This document shows, in pieces, positions 58,818 through 64,000 of a stretch of DNA of 64,000 bases; within the stretch, counting starts at the first letter, position 1; the number at the start of each line of letters is the position of its first letter. The notes beneath the pieces were generated by a model. It saw only the letters and a list, made by a program, of their open reading frames with translations. It made no database searches and was not told the origin of the DNA. The translations under genes and the position numbers were made by a program. The stretch is from Moritella dasanensis ArB 0140 (GTDB taxonomy: Bacteria > Pseudomonadota > Gammaproteobacteria > Enterobacterales > Moritellaceae): the NCBI RefSeq assembly GCF_000276805.1, contig NZ_AKXQ01000013.1:94860-158859 (forward strand). The letters are read 5' to 3'.

Positions 58818-60314
58818 ATGAAAATGTTGAAAAAATCACTATTAGCATTCGTGATCAGTACTAGCATTGTCGGTTGTAATGGTTCAAGTTCAAGTTCTGG
58901 ATCATCGGGAGGTGGCGCAGTGGCTACTTTACCTACATCACTAAAAAATTGCATCATTGAACTGGCTAACACCTTAATTTGTAATGGTGCAGTTGAAGAC
59001 TTGAGTGAATTAACCCTGCTACCCAATCTCACATCTCTACAACTCGATGATGTAACGATAACCGAAGCCGTTTGGAAAACACTGCCCGTAACCTTACCCC
59101 TGATAACCAAATTACAATTGGTGAACAACGATTTACCCTCCAATATTGATTTATTAAATTTTCCCAATCTAACGACATTAATCATCGGAGACAATCCTGA
59201 CACATTTACCACAGCGGGTAGTGTGTTATTAAATGCAATAAACGATCAAACCCAATTGCAAACGCTTGGTTTTTTCGGCAATGGTCACCTTGCTCCTAAC
59301 GAAATTGAGCTTGCCAACTTTAATGCACTCACAGATCTCGACCTTTCTTATGGTGAGCATATCTTTGCTGGTGTCCGCTCTGGTGAAGGTTTGTTAGGAC
59401 AGATTGAAGCAATGTCACAACTTACAGCCTTAAATTTAGAGGGGACAGATTTAGGAGAGTTCGACCTCAGTCAGTTGGTTAATCTTACCAAGCTTAACTT
59501 TAGCAACACTGAAGTATTTTACCGCATTCCCTCAGGTGAAGGCGTAGTGAGTCAATTGGAAAATATGCCCCTGTTAACTGAACTGCGTATTGCGAGTACG
59601 GGCATATTGAGTATCGACCTAAATAAAATGACAAATACGTTAACGGTACTTGATCTCTCTAACAGTTCTTTATTTTATGACTATGAAACAGGTGATTATG
59701 ATTCGTCATTAGCAGATGCATTTTTAGCACAACTTGAAGCGATGACCAAACTTACTGAACTTAGACTTGATCAAACATTAACCCCTTCTACTGGAATGAA
59801 TGGCATAAACTTAAGCAAGATTGCCAATAGCTTAACAATACTTGACCTGTCTGGTCATGCCTCATTATTTGATGGGTTAACCAGTGGCGATGGTGTGTTA
59901 GGACAAATAGAAAACATGGATAAGTTGACGGAATTGAAGCTCGAACGCGTGGCTCTCACCGACATTGACTTGAGTAAATTTGCAACCAATTTAACAGTCC
60001 TGGCTTTATCTGGTAACCCCGAACTATTTACAGAGACAAGTATATTAACGAGCGTATTAATGCAGATTGAACGCGCTAATGCTCTCACGCAACTGGCATT
60101 AAATAACAATGAACTACAGAGGTTTAATGGTGGGACGTTAAGTAAGTTATTATCCCTTGATATCAGAGATAATAGTCGGATAACAGTGGACAACTTAGTG
60201 TTACAGAACAATGCGGGCTTAGACGTTCGTGTTAAGGGTACTGGCATTAGTGAGTCTGATGAAGCCACTTTAAAAGGCAAATACCCTGACGTAAAATTTG
60301 ATTTCATTTTTTAG
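58818..60314 (+). CDS. Leucine-rich-repeat lipoprotein
   Basis: 498 aa. Signal peptide with lipobox IVGC (Cys 20), then a Ser/Gly-rich linker (SSSSSGSSGGG) and about 14 irregular leucine-rich repeats (for example LTALNLEGTDLGEFDLSQL, LTVLALSGNPELF, LTKLNFSNTEVF). The repeat phase is long, with inserted phrases such as SGEGVLGQIE, so it is a bacterial variant LRR. A surface or periplasmic binding protein is likely; the ligand is unknown. It sits between a decayed and an intact rsgA 5' end. Confidence 0.85.
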   Translation: MKMLKKSLLAFVISTSIVGCNGSSSSSGSSGGGAVATLPTSLKNCIIELANTLICNGAVEDLSELTLLPNLTSLQLDDVTITEAVWKTLPVTLPLITKLQLVNNDLPSNIDLLNFPNLTTLIIGDNPDTFTTAGSVLLNAINDQTQLQTLGFFGNGHLAPNEIELANFNALTDLDLSYGEHIFAGVRSGEGLLGQIEAMSQLTALNLEGTDLGEFDLSQLVNLTKLNFSNTEVFYRIPSGEGVVSQLENMPLLTELRIASTGILSIDLNKMTNTLTVLDLSNSSLFYDYETGDYDSSLADAFLAQLEAMTKLTELRLDQTLTPSTGMNGINLSKIANSLTILDLSGHASLFDGLTSGDGVLGQIENMDKLTELKLERVALTDIDLSKFATNLTVLALSGNPELFTETSILTSVLMQIERANALTQLALNNNELQRFNGGTLSKLLSLDIRDNSRITVDNLVLQNNAGLDVRVKGTGISESDEATLKGKYPDVKFDFIF

Positions 60315-60538
60315 CCATTAGATGCCTGCAATCAAATGAGAGTTGCTGGTTCTGAAGCTTAATTGTTGAGGGGGAAGTATGAGGCATTATCTGCTTTACT
60401 TGTCCTTCAAGCTGCGAATAAAAAACAATCATGTCGGAAATGTTCAATCTTTCGCTGTGTGATCCCGCTATTATTAACTCATCGATTTGGTGCGCGCACT
60501 AGATAACAGAATCAATATTAATAGACGAGATCATCATC

Positions 60539-61594
60539 ATGAATACAGCAATGAACATGACGCCAACACTTTCTCAGTTAGGCTGGAAACCATTTTACCA
60601 ACAACAGCTGACGTTAGAAGAACTGACTGAATTCATGATAGGTCGCGTTATTGAACAGCACCGCAGCAGTATTGTAGTGATGGCTGAACAAGGCCAAGCA
60701 ACGTTAACCTTAGCGCCAAACAGCGAGCGCGTTTGTGTTGGTGACTGGGTATTGTTTGACGAATCGTTAAGAGTGTATAGAAGCTTAGAGCGTCAATCAT
60801 TGTTTGAGCGTAAAGCACCGGGTTCAAAGGTAGCGACGCAATTGATTGCCGCGAATATCGACAGCGTGATGATCGTGTGTTCGTTGAATAATGATTTCAA
60901 CCTTGGCCGTATTGAGCGTTACCTTGCCATTGCTAAAGAAGCGCAGGTTGAACCTGTGATTATATTAACCAAAGCAGATTTATGTGAAGACGTTGCAGGT
61001 AAGCAAGCTGAAGTACAAGCGCTGGATCCACTGCTTGCTGTCTATTCAGTTAATGCGTTGGATAGCCAAGATATTCAACAGCTGCATACTTTCTGCAAAT
61101 CGGGTAAAACCGTGGCCTTTTTAGGGTCATCTGGCGTGGGCAAATCGACATTAGTAAATGGCCTTTTAGGCGCTGAAGCACAACAGACGGGTGGCATTCG
61201 TGAAGACGATAGCAAAGGTCGCCATACTACAACGTATCGCGCACTAAAAATGTTGCCACAAGGCGGCATGTTAATGGATACCCCTGGCATGCGTGAATTA
61301 CAACTAAGCAGTTGTGAGACTGGCGTGAGTGAAACCTTTAGCGAAATAACCGCTATCGCAGGACTGTGTCGCTTTGGTAATTGTTCGCACGACAGTGAAC
61401 CGGGCTGTGCGGTTAGAGCTGCAATTGAAGATGGCTCTTTGCCATTAAGACGCCTAACAAGTTATCAAAAACTAAACCGCGAACAAGCGATGAATAGCGC
61501 GACATTAGTAGAGAAACGCTCGAAAGACAAAGCGTTCGGCAAACTCATTAACAATGCACAAAACGAGGCCAAGCGTTTTAAAAGAGGTATGTAA
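60539..61594 (+). CDS. rsgA: Ribosome small-subunit-dependent GTPase A (RsgA-like)
   Basis: 351-aa circularly permuted GTPase: N-terminal OB domain (to about residue 75), G4 motif LTKADLC, G1 GSSGVGKSTLVNGLL, G3 DTPGMREL, then the zinc knuckle CRFGNCSHDSEPGCAV and a basic C-terminal tail. RsgA helps mature the 30S subunit. It is the divergent type with an N-terminal LSQLGWKPFYQQQL, which may be a second paralogue rather than the orn-linked rsgA. I keep the ATG at 60539; the ATG four codons later (MNMTP) is also possible. Confidence 0.88.
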   Translation: MNTAMNMTPTLSQLGWKPFYQQQLTLEELTEFMIGRVIEQHRSSIVVMAEQGQATLTLAPNSERVCVGDWVLFDESLRVYRSLERQSLFERKAPGSKVATQLIAANIDSVMIVCSLNNDFNLGRIERYLAIAKEAQVEPVIILTKADLCEDVAGKQAEVQALDPLLAVYSVNALDSQDIQQLHTFCKSGKTVAFLGSSGVGKSTLVNGLLGAEAQQTGGIREDDSKGRHTTTYRALKMLPQGGMLMDTPGMRELQLSSCETGVSETFSEITAIAGLCRFGNCSHDSEPGCAVRAAIEDGSLPLRRLTSYQKLNREQAMNSATLVEKRSKDKAFGKLINNAQNEAKRFKRGM

Positions 61595-61625
61595 GCCTGA
61601 GCGTAGAACATATGCATGATAAAGA

Positions 61626-61697
61626 GTACGATCGTACACTTTAATCTAAATACTAATGTCAGCAATAAGAAAAGTGTATATAGATACACTTTTTCTT
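61626..61697 (+). promoter_or_regulatory. Palindromic operator region of hipBA module 2
   Basis: A nearly perfect 13-base inverted repeat AAGAAAAGTGTAT-atag-ATACACTTTTTCTT (61667-61697) with a second 12-base palindrome GTACGATCGTAC (61626-61637) upstream, 60-130 bases before hipB. A further half site (GTACACTTTTT) lies at 61733-61743. Likely HipB operator. Confidence 0.6.
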
Positions 61698-61754
61698 GCT
61701 TATAAGCATATGAAGACCTAAAGTAACCATAAGTACACTTTTTAGGGCGTTCGC

Positions 61755-62003
61755 ATGGTTACTCAACTTGATCCAAGCACTTTAGGTAAATTGATTAAAG
61801 AAAATAGAAAGGCAGCGTCGATGACTCAGGAGATCGCTGCATCATTTTGTGGTGTTACCAAGAAGACCTTAATCAGAGTTGAAAAGGGCGAAGATGTATA
61901 CTTTTCAACAATAGTTAAAATCCTTAATGGTCTTGGTATAAGCCTTGCTGTCGATGACCCTAGTAGTAAAAAGATATTAGGTGGCAGCAATGAATGGTTC
62001 TAA
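61755..62003 (+). CDS. hipB: HipB-like antitoxin (module 2)
   Basis: 82-aa helix-turn-helix protein (IKENRKAASMTQEIAASF, GVTKKTLIRVEKG). Its end overlaps the hipA start. Different from module 1: only the general fold is shared, so the two are not recent duplicates. Confidence 0.85.
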   Translation: MVTQLDPSTLGKLIKENRKAASMTQEIAASFCGVTKKTLIRVEKGEDVYFSTIVKILNGLGISLAVDDPSSKKILGGSNEWF

Positions 62004-63297
62004 CTTTAATGTGTTAGAAATGTATTTCAGGGGGATGATCATAGGTAAAATATCTTTTGACATTGATACTGAATATTTTTCTATCGAATACACCAAAGAG
62101 TGGCAGGAGAACGGTTTTCCTATCTCGCCTATGCTTCCGCTCAGTGGCCGAGTACCGAGTTCACAGATCTCGATTTATCTGACTAACTTGCTGCCCGAAA
62201 ACAAAGGTCTTGATTACCTCATTGAAGCCCTCGGTATTTCCAAAAACAATACATTTGCCCTAATCAAAGGGATTGGCTTCGATACATCTGGTGCAATATT
62301 GTATTTGCCTATGGACTCTAAACCACAAGTCACATCTTTTATTTCTATCTGTGAAGAAGACCTTATAAAACGAATCGAAGACCCAGAAATGTGGCCGATG
62401 GAAGTTTGGGATGGCAAACCACGTCTTTCAGTGGCAGGGGTTCAGTCTAAACTGAACCTATTCCACATCGATACTGAATATGGGTTTGGTGAAGGAGATC
62501 TTTGTTCAACCCACATTGTTAAATTTGAAAAAAATACGCAACAGCATTTAGTACTCAATGAGTTTATTACCATGAAACTTGCTGAGCTTATCGGTATGCA
62601 AGTTGCGAAAGTCGAGGTTATGCCAATAGGCAAATATAAAGCCCTATCTGTTACGCGTTTCGATCGCATGTATAACGCAGAACGGAAAATCGTAATGCGT
62701 CGCCATATGATTGATGCATGCCAGGCGCTTGGATTTTCGGTTGCTAGAAAGTATGAGCGAAACTTAGGTAGCAGCCGTGATGTAAAAGAGATCCGTGAAG
62801 GTGTGAGCTTGGACAAGCTGTTTAGTATTGCACAGCACTGCGCTAATCCCGCACAAGCTAAATATGACATGCTCCGTTGGACAATTTTTAATTTACTTGT
62901 CTGCAATGCTGATTCTCATGGCAAAAATTATTCTTTCTATGTTACTGCAAATGGATTGGAACCTACACCATGGTACGATCTCGTTAATGTGCAAATGTAT
63001 CCAGAGTTTGATCAAGAACTTGCGATGGCAATTGGTGATGAATTCGAACCTGATGAAGTGCATGCTTATCAGTTGATGCTCTTTGCTGAAGAATGTGGAA
63101 TAAAGCAGAACGTACTTGAGATAACGCTTAAGCAGCTAACGAAAGCGATTATCAATAATGTAGATAAAGCAGTAGATCTAGCTTGGGAACTCACGGATGC
63201 AGAGTTTGAGTATGCTGAAAAGTATAAACATAGTATTCAAGCACGTTGTGAGTATTACTTAGCTCAGACAGAAGAGATGAAATATATCCTGCTTTAA
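61990..63297 (+). CDS. hipA: HipA-family kinase toxin (module 2)
   Basis: 435 aa from ATG 61990 (a GTG at 61981 is open in frame; AGGTGG precedes the ATG). Kinase features: SVAGVQSKLNLF, SVTRFDRMY, catalytic NADSHGKNYSFY and metal-binding YDLVN. N-terminal subdomain LTNLLPENKGL. Intact. Overlaps hipB by 14 bases. It belongs to another HipA lineage than module 1, closer to chromosomal HipA proteins with an insertion (GEGDLCSTHIVKF). Confidence 0.9.
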   Translation: MNGSNFNVLEMYFRGMIIGKISFDIDTEYFSIEYTKEWQENGFPISPMLPLSGRVPSSQISIYLTNLLPENKGLDYLIEALGISKNNTFALIKGIGFDTSGAILYLPMDSKPQVTSFISICEEDLIKRIEDPEMWPMEVWDGKPRLSVAGVQSKLNLFHIDTEYGFGEGDLCSTHIVKFEKNTQQHLVLNEFITMKLAELIGMQVAKVEVMPIGKYKALSVTRFDRMYNAERKIVMRRHMIDACQALGFSVARKYERNLGSSRDVKEIREGVSLDKLFSIAQHCANPAQAKYDMLRWTIFNLLVCNADSHGKNYSFYVTANGLEPTPWYDLVNVQMYPEFDQELAMAIGDEFEPDEVHAYQLMLFAEECGIKQNVLEITLKQLTKAIINNVDKAVDLAWELTDAEFEYAEKYKHSIQARCEYYLAQTEEMKYILL

Positions 63298-63363
63298 TTG
63301 AATAGCCGCTCGCGCTTTACCCCAAAATCAACAAAGCCTCCAAACGAGGATAATGCCATTTAG

Positions 63364-64000
63364 TTAAGGATGTATTGACTGAACAAGGTAACGTGTTTTA
63401 GATATTCGAACGCTCCGATTTTTGGGGCGTTTTATTTTTTCTGGCAATATATAACGCTTTACTCTTTCACGCATTGCCCTTAATTTTTTCGGCATACTTC
63501 CTGGCGTACCCATCGCGCACCAAAGTAACTCATCGTGAATAATGCGATTTCGGAGTGAAGTCAAGGCACAAAGGCGGACAATAGGGTATTCAGTGTGCTT
63601 GTCTTTACTGTAATTAATATATCCAAATGATGCGACATGTTCAGGTGTGTCATGACATCGAAGTTGAGTACCATCAATTGAAAAAAGCTTTAGATTATTC
63701 CACTTATCGTCAGAGTCTTCTTGCTTTCCCCAGTGTCTGGCCGTCATTGAAAATAACTCGGCAAGAGGTTCATCGCTGAGCCTTTGCCTGGCTTGAGGTA
63801 TTGCACTTGGAGCGACATTATCACCGAGTGAATCGGAGAGATGAAGGTCTAATTTGGAAACAATGTCCGTTATAGAGCGATCACGAAATAACCCCATACC
63901 AATGACTAACGATACGACTAACTCAGCAGGCAGTTTACGTTTTCGAATGCTCGCTTTATTCGTTTTTTCTAATACTTCTTCGATCTATTCTAGCGGCAGG
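63364..64000 (-). pseudogene. IS4-type transposase, internally deleted and with an amber codon (runs off window)
   Basis: The N-terminal part, translated from the window end, reads LPLE-stop-IEEVLEKTNKAS, then RKRKLPAELVVSLVIGMGLF, DRSITDIVSKLDL and APSAIPQARQRLSDEPLAEL, typical IS4-family. The TAG (63987-63985) stands where relatives have Trp (TGG). After FSIDGTQLRCHDTPEHVASFG and ALTSLRNRIIHDELL the sequence jumps to WCAMGTPGSMPKKLRAMRERVKRYILP, which belongs to the far C-terminus, so the middle with the remaining catalytic Asp and Glu is missing. The element is not autonomous. Confidence 0.75.

Overview
The window reads as chromosomal DNA of a marine gammaproteobacterium of low to moderate GC. 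The gene order epd-pgk-fbaA, serA-rpiA-ygfA-6S RNA-zapA, ygfB-ubiH-ubiI and gcvTHP, together with a ToxR-type membrane regulator, a VolA/FadL lipid-uptake pair, CheV and ArcA, fits the Vibrio/Moritella/Shewanella neighbourhood. Moritella is my best guess, from protein resemblance only.

Bases 1 to about 53360 are mostly core genome. In order: the 3' end of malic enzyme; kbl-tdh (threonine to glycine); a ToxR/ToxS-like pair; fadL and a VolA-like surface lipase; tadA; mltF; purL; cheV; arcA; an rraA-like gene; aceK; the thr operon with leader peptide and attenuator; tesB; epd-pgk-fbaA; a di-haem peroxidase; an NhaC-type antiporter; a first hipBA module flanked by direct repeats; an old-yellow-enzyme gene divergent from a LysR gene; serA, rpiA, ygfA, 6S RNA and zapA; a DMT exporter divergent from a LysR gene; ygfB; a Sel1-repeat gene; ubiH-ubiI; and gcvT-gcvH-gcvP. 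Serine, glycine, threonine and one-carbon metabolism recur through this part (kbl/tdh, thrABC, serA, ygfA, gcvTHP).

From about 53500 the window becomes an accessory island, much of it AT-rich. It opens with a partial second copy of the gcvP 3' end. Next come a membrane-anchored receiver-domain protein with a GHKL-ATPase partner, then a convergent reverse transcriptase that resembles defence-associated DRT2 (UG2) enzymes. Upstream of the RT is a structured ~270-nt segment that is a candidate template ncRNA and contains a stop-free frame. The island continues with a leishmanolysin-like lipoprotein protease, a decayed copy of the rsgA 5' end, a leucine-rich-repeat lipoprotein, an intact rsgA-like GTPase, a second hipBA module with a palindromic operator, and an internally deleted IS4-type transposase with an in-frame amber codon.

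The strongest candidates for something undescribed are the RT with its putative concatemer-forming template RNA and the adjacent receiver/ATPase pair. The partial gene duplications on both sides suggest the gcvP-rsgA interval is an insertion hot spot. No tRNA, rRNA or CRISPR array was seen.
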